Below are positions 49,901 through 61,982 of a DNA stretch of 64,000 bases, piece after piece (position 1 is the first letter of the stretch; each line of letters starts with the position of its first letter). This DNA is from Anseranas semipalmata (Eukaryota; Chordata; Aves; Anseriformes; Anseranatidae), in the NCBI GenBank assembly GCA_013399115.1, contig VXAA01001244.1, forward strand, positions 442,734 to 506,733, in the 5' to 3' direction. A program made the translations under genes and the position numbers. The notes under the pieces were generated by a model that searched no databases, was not told the DNA's origin, and saw nothing but the letters and a program-made list of their open reading frames with translations.

Positions 49901-51458
49901 CAACTGTACTCATTACTGATATGAGATATATATATATAGCAACAGCCCCTGCTCCTTCTGGAAATGAGATTTTGAACAGCACAGTGTGGTACTCAGTAAA
50001 ACACCTGCACTGCAGATCCGTGGATTCCTGACTGCATCAGCGAGACTGAATGAGTTTGTAAAATGTGTAAAGCTGTATTGTAGCTTGTTGTGGGCTTCGA
50101 GATGGAATTTTGCACTCTAGAAGATGTAGAGACCCAGTTATAAAATCTAAATCTGAGAAGCATTACACTTTCCATAAACGGTCTTGCTCAGGTTTTGCTT
50201 AAATGTTTCTCCCGGCTACCGTCTGGGTGTGATGTGTGCCAGGTCTGTTGTCTGAAAAAACACGCTTGCTGCAGGGAAAAAGACAGGAGAAGCTTTGCTG
50301 GCTTCGTAGGGGTGCATCCCTGGATCTGTTCTCTCTTTGCTTCAGGGAAGCTACCAGTGAGCTCCCTGAAATTATGTGATTCCCAAATGAGTGGGAGGAG
50401 AAATCGGGCTCCCTGTTTTCAAGTGCAGTGAACTTCAAGTACAACAAAATATTTAGGCGTCCAAGTGTCCCGCTGTGGTGGCCGCTATTCTGACAGAGCT
50501 TCAGCATGACCAAACTCTCACCTAAAGGCTAGCTCAGACATGACACTTGTTTCAGTCTTCTCTGTTGAAGGTGTGATACAAGAAATGAGCATGCTGAGGA
50601 GGGACGTGGCTTTCAGGGTTTGATATTCTTAGAAGCAAGGGTGGACACCGAGGAGTCGCCTATTTTAATGTTCCCTCAGACTCCAGAACAAACAGAAAGC
50701 GGTGTGTGTTTTTTTTATGTGCACACACGGGTGCACAGTTGGTGTCTGTGGAAGGACTTGTGCCGGGGTGAGAGCTGGGCAGCAGCTGGCTGGGTGACGT
50801 GATCCTCCTCAGAGCAAACAGAAAATGTGTTCATGCTTCTCTCCTGTGCTTACTTTTCATGCCAGTCTTGGTGAGGGAAAGAGGAGAATGGGAGAGGGCT
50901 GCTGTGGTTTTTAAGGAGAAACCAGTGACAAAAGCAGTCCCTATGTGTGGCACAGCCTGGGTGCTTCATAAGGGTGGCTTGGGGGGTCCCTCTACCCCAC
51001 ACCAAGCTGTCCCACTGCCCCATGGGGATGATGAAGCCATAGTAACTACAGGCGGATGTCATTTTCCAAGGATGTTTTTTTGGAAAAAATCTGTGGTTTG
51101 ACATTTTTCTTGACATTTGGTTACAAAAGGGAATGAACTGATGGATGAGCCATTTCATTCTGAACGTCCGTGTACACCATGCCTTTGAAAGCTTCATTGT
51201 GTTCCTGGGTGTCTGCTGCGCTCTGCTCAGGAGAGGCTGTGAAATAAGAAATGAAGAGGAAACAAAATAAAGGAAAAAGTTACTGTCACTTGGAGCAGAG
51301 TTGGCAATGTAGAAGGCAAGCGTAGAGACTTTGGAAAAGGTGCAGGGAGAAAAATAAAGGACATCATATATGCCGTGTATAGAACCTTGTATTTACTAGC
51401 TTAGTCAGTGAGGGTTTTTTTGGCTATCCTTTTCTTCCAAAACACTCTTTTCAAGTTT

Positions 51459-51486
51459 AAAAAAAAAAAAACAAAAAAAACAAAAC
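51459..51486. repeat. A-rich simple repeat
   Basis: Poly-A interrupted by single C residues, 440 bases upstream of exon 3. Confidence 0.85.
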
Positions 51487-51872
51487 TAAATCTCCAATCA
51501 GATGAGGAAATATTGAATTGCAGACACAAATGCTATGATACAGAACTGATTTTGCTTTTTGAACCCCTCCTGCCTCCTCCAAGCTCCCGCGAAGCCCTCT
51601 GGTTCAGCAGCTCTTGTCTCTCTGATGTTGGCTCACTGTGGCTAGCAGGATGGTTTGTGACATTGTGTGGCACTCGGGACAAAGGACACAACCAGACACC
51701 GATCAAAGGGGAACGAGCTTTCTGTGTGGTTAACCTTTTGAAAATAAAGCCTATCTGTACCTGCATGTGGTTCAGTTTTACAAGACAGGTTGCTGGGCTA
51801 ATCTGGATGAAACTTTTTATTTAACATAACTTGATTTCTGTGGATAAAAAGGGCCTTCACTGACTTGTGTTG

Positions 51873-51928
51873 GAAATTCTCTTCTTTCCTTCTTTCTTCT
51901 TTTTCCTCCTTTCCTTCCACCTTCGCAG
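51873..51928 (+). promoter_or_regulatory. FGFR2: Long polypyrimidine tract and 3' splice site of FGFR2 intron 2
   Basis: About 50 bases before exon 3 consist almost only of T and C, with repeated TTCTTT and CTTTC words, ending in cttcgcag at 51928. Such words bind polypyrimidine-tract-binding protein (PTB). In FGFR1 the equivalent IgI exon is alternatively skipped under control of PTB-type intronic elements; extension of that control to this gene is inference. Confidence 0.55.
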
Positions 51929-52195
51929 AGCCACCAACCAAATACCAAATCTCTCAGCCAGATGTACATTCAGCACTTCCAGGAGAACCACTTGAGTTGC
52001 GCTGTCAATTGAAAGACGCCGTCATGATCAGTTGGACTAAGGATGGGGTCCCTTTGGGGCCTGACAATAGGACAGTGATTATTGGGGAGTACTTACAAAT
52101 TAAGGATGCTTCACCCAGAGATTCGGGCCTCTATGCTTGCACTGCTGTTAGGACCCTAGACAGTGATACTCTGTACTTCATTGTAAATGTTACAG
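51929..52195 (+). CDS. FGFR2: FGFR2 coding exon 3: Ig-like domain 1
   Basis: This exon completes codon 40 (GAG), encodes residues 41-128 and gives the first base of codon 129. It forms the first Ig-like loop, which in FGFRs is autoinhibitory and lowers ligand and heparin affinity. Key residues: Cys65 (ELRCQL) and Cys110 (GLYACTA) for the disulfide, Trp75, and the D-S-G-L-Y-A-C signature of an Ig fold. N-glycosylation sequons lie at Asn86 (NRT) and Asn126 (NVT). The exon opens with [11 protein letters not shown], a hallmark of FGFR2. It is 267 bases, phase 1 on both sides, so skipping keeps the frame and would give a two-Ig receptor, a form known in the family. Boundaries: cttcgcag|AG and ACAG|GTGAGT. 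Confidence 0.98.
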
Positions 52196-52878
52196 GTGAG
52201 TGAGCTAAATGTAGGTTTTGCATGTAGAAGCTGTAAAATGTGATGTAAAGACACGTTAGGATATAACTTGAAACAATCCAGCTGGGCACAGTGGGTTTAG
52301 CTGAGTTCTGTAGTTGAGGTATTTGGGGTATTTTCCCCTTTGTCCTGATTCTGAAATGGCACCAGTTTGTATATGCTTGTTCTACTTAATGGGGTCTACG
52401 CTGACTAATAGCTGCTGAGTAGCCCTCTGACTATGCCTCTGACAGGATTAAATTATAGAGTCACTGTGATGACAATGATGATAAAGTCAGTAAAATGAAT
52501 ACAAGCTCCCCCCTCCCCACCCATCAGAAGAGGAAAAGGGATATCCTACATCCTTTTACACTGCTTTAAGTTTAGAGACAAATTGCTCTAGAGTCACTCA
52601 GTTCTGGTCAGCTGAATGTCTTAAAGAAAAAAAAAGATTTTTCAGTAGAGAGATTTTTGGAGTTAACAAGCTCTCTTTGGAAGCTTTGTAGCATTTAAGG
52701 CTTAGTTTTGTTAGAATTTTATAACAATAACACCCATTTATGCATTTTCTTTTTCTATAGCTTCTGCGCAACTAACGTAACATCTGTTCTCCTTGATAAA
52801 TAACCTAAGATGTAGCATATTGGTTTATTTGTCTATAAAATATGCCGTTTTAAAGTCTTGGTTATTTTTAACGTGCAG
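52196..52878 (+). other. FGFR2: FGFR2 intron 3 (683 bp)
   Basis: A short GT-AG intron (GTGAGT to cgtgcag). It contains no recognised element beyond A/T-rich sequence and a short C-rich run at about 52507-52520. Confidence 0.95.
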
Positions 52879-52953
52879 ATGCTCTTTCCTCTGGGGATGA
52901 TGAAGATGACAATGATGGGTCTGAGGACTTTGTGAATGACAGCAACCAGATGA
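52879..52953 (+). CDS. FGFR2: FGFR2 coding exon 4: acid box
   Basis: It completes Asp129, encodes residues 130-153 and gives the first base of codon 154. The run SSGDDEDDNDGSED (residues 132-145) is the acid box between IgI and IgII, a flexible acidic linker that in FGFRs folds back on the heparin-binding surface of IgII and keeps the receptor autoinhibited. A sequon N-D-S is at Asn148. The exon is 75 bases, phase 1 on both sides, so it can also be skipped without breaking the frame. It appears one codon shorter than the human exon as I recall it. The donor is ATGA|GTAAGT at 52954, a near-perfect consensus. Confidence 0.97.
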
Positions 52954-55900
52954 GTAAGTAACAGCAAACTGCCGGAGGTGACTAGCAAGATCCACGTCGA
53001 AAACAATGTCCAGTTTCTTGCTCTCCTGCCTTCAGAGCTTCTTGATTGTTAACTGCATGTGCTATCAAATAGTGGTATCTTTGTCCTTTTCTGTTTTCTG
53101 TTTCACATGGTTCATAACTTGGAAAAGAAAAGAAAAAATAAACTAATATTCTTCTAAACATGCTTTACTGGTCTGTACTTTCTGTCTCCCTTCTTGCTAC
53201 CATTTCTGAAGTTTCCTGTCTTCCTAAATTGAAGTTCGTTCTTTGTTTTAGTTGATCTTTGAGAATCCGACTTTCCCTTTCGCTGAGCCTGGGCTGAAAT
53301 CTAACAGAAGAAACAAAGATCCAACTCTTTTTGTTAAAAGGTGATATAGAAACCTTTAAAATAAAGTTAAGTTGTACTGAGGCAAATCCCTCAGTCCTTA
53401 AGCTAGGCAGAAATCTCACTGGATTTGGAGACAATGGGATTCTTTTGTCTGTAAAGGACCTCAAGGTTTGTCACAAATAAAGTAATCCAGCACTAAAACC
53501 ACATTTTATGTTACTTATGATTAAAATAGGCTAAAAGAGTCTTAAACCTAGCTGGATGTTAAACATCAGTCCCTTTGGAGAATTTGGAAAGCTATTAATA
53601 GGCTCTAAATAGAACAGTCACTAAGGAAAAAAAGAGGAGTAATATTGGTTCCTTATGCCCCCATGCACTATTGCAGAATCTCCTTAGGTGACTGATAGTT
53701 TGCTATTGCTCATGCTTTGGTAAGTCAATAACATGAAGAACAGAGCAATCCTTCGTTAGAGATATCAGCTGGCTACAGAAGGCAGTAGCCAGGTAGTGTG
53801 TTTGCTCCTCAGGTAGCAATCGCCAGCGATACTGCATACTTGAAACACTTGTTCAGATGAGGGAGCACGAGCCTTATTTCAGCTACCCTAGTTAGTTGCT
53901 GTTGTATATGACTGCCCCTGCTCTGAAGCTGTGAAACACTAGATGCTGTTTAAAATGATATTAGTAGTTAGCTGCTGGCTTGGCCCCTGCCATCTGTTAG
54001 TGTGATTAACCCAGTCTGATTCACAGGTGCAGCTTGAAGTGGCTGAGATTAAGCAGCTGTAGACTGCTCGGACAAAGGAATGCGGTGGCAGAGATAATTG
54101 GCGAGTTTGGAAAAGGACATTGCTTTTAAAAGAAGTTATATGGGCAAAACCCCCAAGCCCAGGCAATGTTAATTTTCCCCTGAACGGGGCTCGTGGGTGG
54201 GAATTCCTTTTAGGAAACATCCCTATATCTGTTATCACTTCAGAGTTCTATCGGTGCTTGTCAGAAAAGGGCTTGCAATATTTTCAGTGGGTTAGGGAAC
54301 ACAGTTGTGCTTCCAAGCCATGCTAATGGCTTTGGAGATGAACTATGAGCAAACGGATTTTGAAAGCGCATATAGCAAGAGAAAAAAGACAAGCACCCGA
54401 TTTCAAGGCAACTGTGTTGTGTAACGTCGTGGTAACTGCCTTTTGCTGAACAGGGAGAACTACCCAATGGTATCTTCTGTAATGCTGGTGATGCTCCTGT
54501 AATATGAGCATCATTCTAAGCTACTGTTAATCAATCTTTAGTCAGGAGCTGGTGAAAAGCCTTTGACAACTTCTGTTTGCTGGGGATGGGCTGTGTGCTT
54601 TAGCAGGGGTCAGTCACACTTTCCCTGCTCAAAATGAAAGATGCCTCTGAAGCGTGCATGTTCAAACATCTCAGATGGCAGGGAGTGCACAAACCCTTGA
54701 AGGGTAGGACCAAGGAAATGACACTCAGGCAGATTGCTCCTGAGCAGAGAATTTCACAGGCAAGTCCTTATGAAAGTGCCCTTTAGTAGGGTGTCCACAG
54801 ACTGCTGGGTCTCCTTGCAAGCTGCAGATGGGCGCAGGGTGCAGCACAGCCTTCCTTCTGTTGTCTGAACACTCATCGGTAAGAGCAGGAGCGAGAAAAA
54901 GGGTTGTGGCACCTCATCCCTGCAAATAATCTGTTCTCAATGAAAAGTTGCATCATAGTAACTCAGTTGGATTAATACAACTTTGCTGAAAGATGGTTGT
55001 GATTTGGCAAGATCAGAGCTGTATGATAGTTAGGGGTGGGACTCGGTCTGCTGCCTTTGCAAACCGCTGAAGTTTGCGAATCTGGTATCTTCTAAGCCTT
55101 CCCATCAGTATTCCCTTTCTAGATTTTAGGTCGTGCCCAGGTCACATCTAATTTAAGAAACTGGGTTGCACGACAGATTGAAAAGTGAGGGTGGAGCTGA
55201 AGAGCACTCTAAGTCTACCCTGAGAGCGCTGTGGGGCAGGCAGTGGTGTGTGATGGTCACGCACCCCTTTCCACCTTCCTCCTGCCTAGGCTGGGGACGT
55301 CAGGAGTCGCTGGTTGCTACTCCTTAAGAGGAGAGCTCTTTAAGTGTTTCCTGAATCATGGTTTGAGCATTGCAGATCTAAAACCATTTAACTGATAATT
55401 TACATGCAAATTACAGCTGTGATCATTAAGGATAAGCAATGGAAATTGGCCTGGTTATGCCTTTAGTGACGGAAACAAAAGGCCATAGTCTTCAAAGGTT
55501 GTTGCTTTTTGATGAAACAATTCTGATAAAGTCCAGCTGTCTTGGCATGTTAATTATGATGTGATGAGGCAGGAAATGGCTGTAGTGCCTTCCACAGGAA
55601 ACTGAACCTTGGCATTCTCATTCCTGCATATTTAAAACTTTTAAAGCTGTCTTATTTACAAGTGGAAGTATTCTTTTAAGCTTTTTTATTTTCTTTGCCT
55701 CTGTTACAAACATATTTTCTGAGGCCAAGGTTTTCAAAGGCAGGCAGAGGGACTGAGGAGGAAATCTAGCCTGCTTTTCAAGGCTGCCCAGAAAATACAA
55801 GTGCTCCTGGAGGATGGAGGCTGTAGGTGGCTCAGTAGCTGGGAGCAGCAGCCCGCTCTCGGGAGGCGAGGGCGTTTGCATGTAAACGTGCGCGTTCGAC

Positions 55901-58900
55901 CGTTTGGCCTGTGTGTATTTTTAAGTAAAAGGCATGCATAGCAGATTTCACTCTGCATTTGGTGTCCTTCTAGCTTGACAGATATTTTAACTGTTTGAAA
56001 AAACAATGTGGTAGATTTGTTCCAGACTGCATCCTGAATAGCTTTTTATTACTTCCAGCTTTTGTTGAAGTGATTAGTGCTTATGGGAAAGGTGCAGGGT
56101 TGGTTCCACTACAGAACAGTCCTCTCTCTCCCCAAAATGGCTTTGTTGGCAATGCATTTTTTACCTTCATTGCCCTAAAGAGGTGCCTTAGCTTGGTGCT
56201 GGAGGGCTGTCTCTGCAGATGTTGACCTGGGACTTCCTTTTACAAAGCTAAGGGCTGACCATTGTCAGTTCCTACTGGTGGCAGTGGAGAATACTTTGTT
56301 GGTACTTGTTGCCTCGTCATCACCATGATTTTGAGAGGTAGCCTGACTTTGAGGATTCCTGTAATCCTGGCTCTCTGTGCTCAGTGCTGGCAAGGCAGCA
56401 GCTGTTGTGATGGTTGCACTGAGGCCGACCAACAATAATTTTCTAGAGAGCACTGGGTAGCCCTGAAGATGCTACTATTCTGCCTTGAACTCTGGTCAGG
56501 CGACTGGAAGCTTTACGGCTTTTTTTCCTTATCACCCTTTAAACAATTTCTTCTGGGCCAAGCAATGGTAAATTGGCACTAAGAACAAAAAGTATCTAAA
56601 TGTAATCCACATGCTGTGCTTTTCATGCCTTGAAGAATTTCAGAAAGGATAAAACAAGGTTCAAATTCATCAGATCCTGCAGAGTGGAAACCACTCAAGG
56701 GAGCAGCAAAAATTGAATGCTGCCTAGAAATGCTTTTTAATTAAAGGTCATATGAAATTGTACTGAAAACGTTGGGGTGACTTGGTGTGGTCATTTCAGG
56801 TGCACTGACATGCTCAAGGTACTTCAGGCAGGGTTGGGGTTGACTACTCCTGTATTTCTTTGTATTAGATATGTTCAGGAAAAAAAAAAAATAATCAAGG
56901 AATCCTGAAGTGAAGTGGTCCCCTGGGCTGCCTAATTTCAATTTCACAAGCAGGAGATTTGCCTGATTAGATGTAATGTATTTGCAGCGGAGCGCAGTGA
57001 GGGTCAGCAGGATATTTTCTTCACTAATGAGAGCTCTAAAAGCCATCAGGAATTCCCACCCCTTCCACTGCCGCTCGCTGCCGCTGCACGCTGGAGTTGG
57101 CACCGATGTTAGCGGGAACTTCTATGGGAGGTGCTACCTCCCTTCACCTGTCCCGTAAGCAGAGGGGGGATGTCGCAGAGACAGTCTGTAAGGGATCAGC
57201 AGTTCTTGGTATGTGCTGGTAAACCACATTTGTTCTTTGTTTTAGCAAATCTGAGTGGCTTTGCTCTCAAGACAAATAAAAAGCAGAAAAGGTGCTTTTA
57301 GGCTTTGATAAGTTAATCTATAAATTGAGAAATGCCAATGTCGCTGTAAGAAACCACAAAAGGGGTGCGAGTGTTACAGTTTGTGGATGTTGCTGCCTCT
57401 TTCTCTTTTCCCTTAAACACACTTAAATGCACTGCTGCTACCTAGTGAAAAATGGCAGGGTATCCTGAAGCGTCTTCGGACAGTGGTTTCAGCATGTGAT
57501 ATCCGCATGTTTTTCCTCGGAGTTCACCTGTAATTCAGGAGCATTACAGAGTATGTTGATTTGAGACTTGTGCAAGGGGAAGCTTTCTAAGCACAGTCCT
57601 TCCTCCTAGTCCAGAGTTTCCCTCCTTCCATTTCTGTGTGTCCATTCCTCTTCATTCCTGCCTGCATCTTATCTTCCCAGCCTTTTCTCTGCTCCCACCT
57701 CTTCCATGGAGTAACGTGTTTCCTCCCTGTGCATTTCTTGTATACAAGGATTATCTGGGCACTTCTTTACAAGAGCTTTTTAAAGGGTGGCGGGGGTGTT
57801 AGACAAGGGGTTATAAGCCAGACAGCTGGAGGATGAGCTTTGCTGTAATTCATTACAAGCTGGTACTTGTATAAAATATTTGTATAGAAACCTGGCTGTG
57901 TGAAGCAGCCTTGATGTGGGAGCTGCTTGTTGATGGCTGGATCCTGACCAACTCACATGCCCTGGTCCTGGGCTATGCTCTGCTGTGAGCTTCCCAGTGA
58001 GCTGGGCACAGGCTGCCGAGCCATGGGCAGAGCTCCTGCTTGCCTGCAGGCGCTTCCTGAGCCGTCTGTGCTGTAGGCATGTGAAAGCAGTTGGGATGGC
58101 TATGGTGGTGCTGGCTGCAAAGCTGCTGGGTCAGAGGTGCCAAGTTGGGGTTAGACCTAAGTAGAGTCATAGAATGGTTTGAGTTGGAAGGGACCTTAAA
58201 GACCATCTAGTCCACCCCCCTGCCATGGGGAGGGACACCTCCCACCAGACCAGGTTGCCCAAAGCCCCATCCAGCCTGGCCTCAGACACCTCCAGGGATG
58301 GGGCACCCAGAGCTTCTCTGGGCAGCCTGTGCCAGTGCCCCAGCTTCCTCATAATGAAGAATTTCTTCCTGATATTCACATCTAAATCTCCCCTCTTAAG
58401 TTTAAAACCGCTACCCCTTGTCCTTTCACTACGCTCCCTGACAGAGTCCCTCTCCAGTTTCCCTGTAGGCCCTTTAGGTTCTGGAAGGCCGCAGTGAGGC
58501 CTTCTCTTCTCCAGGCTGAACAACCCCATCTCTCTCAGCCTGGCTTCATAGGAGAGGTGCTCCAGCCCTCTGGTCATCCTTGCGGCCCTCCTCTGGACCT
58601 GCTTCAACAGATCCATGTCTATCTTGTGCTGGGCTCTCTCTGAGATGCCAGTAAAACCAGTTTAGGATGGTTGATGATCTGACCTGCTGTGGTTGACTTT
58701 GTGGACATTATGGGTAGGGCCCAATATTGGTCACCTTACACTGCCCTGTGGGATGTGTTTAACCATCCAGAGAAAATATCCTTGTAATATATCAGTACAA
58801 ACCTGTAATTGCCTTCACCTGGTACAAACCTAACGTAATTTGGTCTTTGTGTGTAGTAGGTAATTCCTTTGGTTGGCTTTGCTTAAAGTCTTCTGTTGTT

Positions 58901-60476
58901 TTAATGTGATCCTGGTTTTAGCAAATAGCATTAACAGTGAATTTCCTTGCATCTCTAATTCACTTTAGTCTGTGTAACAATTTCTTAGTGTGGTAGTTAA
59001 ATTCCCAATAGTTACCTGATTTTCTATTTTGATTACATGCAAAAATTTGCTTTGCTTTTCTACTTCATTAATTTTAACACTAATTGCCACTTTGGGCAAA
59101 AAAAAAAAAATCACTTATCGTTTTTAGCATCATTTTAAGACTTGCTTTTGGAATGTTTTCTTTATACAGAGCGAGAGGTTGTTAAAGGATTTGTTCCTGT
59201 ATTTTCTATCCAGCTGTATTTTTATTTAGGGAGGGGGGTGGCAGGATTTCTGAGTTTGCGCTGATTATAAGAACTGCAATAAATATTTGAGGAACGGAAG
59301 AGTTTATTTATAGTGGGGTGTACGGCTGCTAATGAAGGAAATGAAACAGGGCTGAGAGAAATAGAGTTATTTTTCTGGACCCCTCTAGTCCTAAAAATTC
59401 CACACTAATCTGATTTGCTTCAGGAAAATGCCATTGTAGAAGAAATTAATGTTTCCTAGTATTAAATAGATCTTGAATATTTAACTTTTTTCAGCTGTTA
59501 TGGTGATACAACCATAGCAATGTCAGGAAGGCACCATGCCACACAGCCAAAGTGGTGTGTGGGTCCAGAGCATGGGGTGATCTTGGATATTTTAGGTAAA
59601 AAATTTACTGCATTTTGTTGTGCTGGGTTCACCATTCCGGTATGTGATGGGGGACAAGAGGGGCATTTTCCATGGGCTCTTTGTGCTTCTCTGAGCCTGT
59701 GGGCACAGGCTGAGCTAGGGAGTAGTGAGATGTGAGCAAGAGCCAGAAGAAGAGCCTTTGAAGGACCTGGTAAAAGCGATTGCTGTGGGAAGTAGGGGCT
59801 CGGAGAGACACTTGCTTTGTGCAACTGTGTTGGACCTCACTGACCACAGGGGTTTCAACAGGCTCCTGTGACTGGGAAATCCCTGCCAGGTTCAGCAGTC
59901 TGCTAAATGACAAAATCTATTGCTGAGTTTTGGTAATCCGTGCTTACTGGCTTGGCTTCCTCCTCTTTGGTTAAGATTTGAGAAATATATTCCCTTTGCA
60001 AATATATTTCAGGCTTCTAGGCAGGTAGGTGTTCTTATCCCCCTTCAAACAAGTGGAGAGAAGGTTAAGGCTGAGGCTTCAAACAGGTCTTCTGCCTTTG
60101 TCAGGCATCAAAACTGGGGTCAGAGAATTCAAAGTTTGCTGAGCACTTGCCATAACTTTACTTGAGGTCTCAAGCCTCTCTGATCAGTGGTGTGTGCTGA
60201 AAACTTGGTCTCTCTGTCTTACTTGACCTCCACAAAACAAAGGATATCTGTGGTTAATTATTGGAATTTTGTCATAAATTATCTAATCAAGGATGTTTGC
60301 TGTTTGCAGAACTCTGGTCAACACTTGCAGCATATGATTTCCAGTCCTGTACTCTTCCCAAACCAAACTGTCCCCACTGAAACAAATGCAGGCAGTGCTT
60401 CCCATCTGCAGAAGGGGCTGGAAAGGGGGCTCGGGTGCTGAGCACTGACATTTCTGGATGTTTCTCCTTGCAACAG
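52954..60476 (+). other. FGFR2: FGFR2 intron 4 (7,523 bp)
   Basis: A GTAAGT to caacag intron. Apart from the antisense CR1 fragment at 58164-58640 I see only ordinary AT-rich to mixed sequence, A runs at 56880-56891 and 59099-59110, and short open frames without recognisable similarity. Confidence 0.9.
58164..58640 (-). mobile_element. CR1 retrotransposon 3' fragment, antisense in intron 4
   Basis: Read on the minus strand, this is the last part of a CR1 element: MDLLKQVQRRAARM, RGLEHLSYEARLREMGLFSLEKRR, LDVNIRKKFFIM, HWHRLPREALGAPSLEV, then the typical 3' untranslated words that on the + strand read catagaatggtttgagttggaagggacc. The 3' end lies at about 58164. It is 5'-truncated and keeps a nearly open 149-codon frame, so it seems younger than the copy at 19720. 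Insertion against the direction of the host gene is the usual tolerated orientation. Confidence 0.93.
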
Positions 60477-60646
60477 GGGCACCCTATTGGACACATACAG
60501 ACAAAATGGAGAAAAGGTTACATGCAGTGCCAGCAGCGAACACTGTCAAGTTTCGTTGCCCAGCTATGGGAAACCCAACACCGACCATGCGATGGCTGAA
60601 AAATGGGAAAGAATTTAAACAAGAACATCGTATTGGCGGGTATAAG
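60477..60646 (+). CDS. FGFR2: FGFR2 coding exon 5: start of Ig-like domain 2
   Basis: It completes Arg154 (A|GG) and encodes residues 155-210. It opens with [14 protein letters not shown], continues through the heparin-binding stretch [18 protein letters not shown] (163-180), then Cys181, the first cysteine of IgII, and Trp193 in [13 protein letters not shown], and ends in HRIGGYK. IgII is the core of heparan sulfate and FGF binding; the partner cysteine must lie in the next exon beyond this window. The HAV triplet (169-171) is the FGFR site proposed to contact cadherin-type adhesion molecules. Met184 stands where I recall glycine in mammals. Length is 170 bases, as usual for this FGFR exon; boundaries are caacag|GG and AAG|GTAAGA, phase 0 at the end. 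Confidence 0.98.
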
Positions 60647-60723
60647 GTAAGATCTCATTATGTTATTATGTTATTTTGCAATTTCTGCTCTTGACCAAGG
60701 CTTGAAAAAAAAATAATCAAACT

Positions 60724-60768
60724 TGCTGAAGTCAACAGAAATTCTTTAATGGGCTTGGATCAAATTTA
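60724..60768. repeat. Relic of the palindromic repeat family
   Basis: The words tgaagtcaacagaaa and then taatgggcttggatcaaa resemble the gaagtcaatggaaa...caatgggctttggatcagg part of the old palindromic repeat seen at 12899 and 13235. Confidence 0.45.
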
Positions 60769-60842
60769 GAAGCAAAAAAAGTAATTGTTTTCTTCTGGGG
60801 AAGGGTGGGTGGTTTCTTTGGCTGTTACTGAGCTTTAATTCT

Positions 60843-60872
60843 TTTTATTTATTTATTTATTTATTTATTTTT
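60843..60872. repeat. (TTTA)n microsatellite
   Basis: About six TTTA units in intron 5, 200 bases after exon 5. Confidence 0.9.
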
Positions 60873-61960
60873 CTTTCTTAAATTCAATACCAGTTCAGCT
60901 AAGGATTATTTATAAAGACTTATTTGGAAAACTAAAGACTGACACTGCAAAATGCAATAAGATTTGAAAGTTTTGCTCCGTTCATTTTCAGCTGCATTGT
61001 TAAAACCATGACTATCTGCTGTGGTGATTATAGGCAGTTTAATAATGGAAGGGTCGGAAGTCAAAAGTTATTATTTTCTATAGAGTTTATGGTCTGTGAA
61101 ACTGAAATGGGAAGCAGAATTTGAGGGAAAGTAACAGCAATTACTTACAAGGGTTTGTTTGAATTTTAAATAGCTTCAGATTAGATGTTTCATGTGAAAT
61201 TGGTGGTTACTGATTAAGAGAGACGTTCAGGGAGGCCAGCTTGTTCTCTGGCTTAGTGCACGGACCTTTAACCTCCAGGTATCTGCCTAGGTCAGGTCAG
61301 AAGTCAGAACTGGGTCATCTTATCCCAGGGAATGGGAATGCATGGCTTGGATGGCAGATTGCTGTTAATGCACGCCCCTCGCCATCCTGCCCCAGATTTC
61401 TGAGCTACCTTAATTTGTGCAGGTTTTCTATCCATGGCTCCCTCCTGTCCCTGGCACCTCAGGAACTCCTCTGAGATGAGAACTTTCTGAGTTAGACTGG
61501 TTCGTGCTGTGGTTGTAAGCCACAGCCTAGAGCTGCTGCTGAGGAGCCCAGAGCAACCCGCAGCAATTGCTTATGGTCCAGGTGCTGAGTTTTGCAGTGC
61601 CCTGATGGAGCGAGCATGGATGTTGCTTCATGTGCTGTTGACTCAGATCCTGCCTGTTACAAAAAAATGTTTTCCAGTGCAGAGGAGGACAAGCCATAGC
61701 CTCCTTTCCTCTCTAACTAGATTTACTGTAGAAAGTGTCAATTTTTCCAACGTTTGTGTTAGCAGAGAACGAAGCCCAGAAAATCTCCCCGCGTGAATGC
61801 TAATTATCTAAGTAGACTTTTCCATCTGTTTGCTTACACCATAAATTGCTGTTGCTTATGAGTGTACACCTGGCAGCACCTTCTGCCTTTCATAATGCTA
61901 TGGAGTGTTAACGAATTGGCTACAATTCAGTGGTTTTCACCTTTCTCACAGTGCTTATTT

Positions 61961-61982
61961 AAAAAAAAAAAAAAAAAAAAAA
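61961..61982. repeat. Poly-A run
   Basis: Twenty-two A residues. No adjoining retroelement body was recognised. Confidence 0.9.

Larger units (their letters stand above)
36983..51928 (+). other. FGFR2: FGFR2 intron 2 (14,946 bp)
   Basis: The intron runs from GTAAAT to a GCAG acceptor behind a long pyrimidine tract. No other gene is recognised inside. It contains poly-T (41260-41277), a (GT)8 repeat (43257-43272), a TTTTTA repeat (46381-46408), an assembly gap after a G run (46928-46964), an A-rich tract (51459-51486), and CpG-retaining patches at about 39049-39590, 42370-42480 and 43598-43665. In humans intron 2 of FGFR2 hosts enhancers linked to breast cancer risk; whether the bird intron holds counterparts cannot be told here. 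Confidence 0.9.

Noticed and set aside
58167..58616. 149-codon minus-strand frame as a possible gene nested in FGFR2
   Set aside because: It is the 3' coding part of a CR1 retrotransposon.
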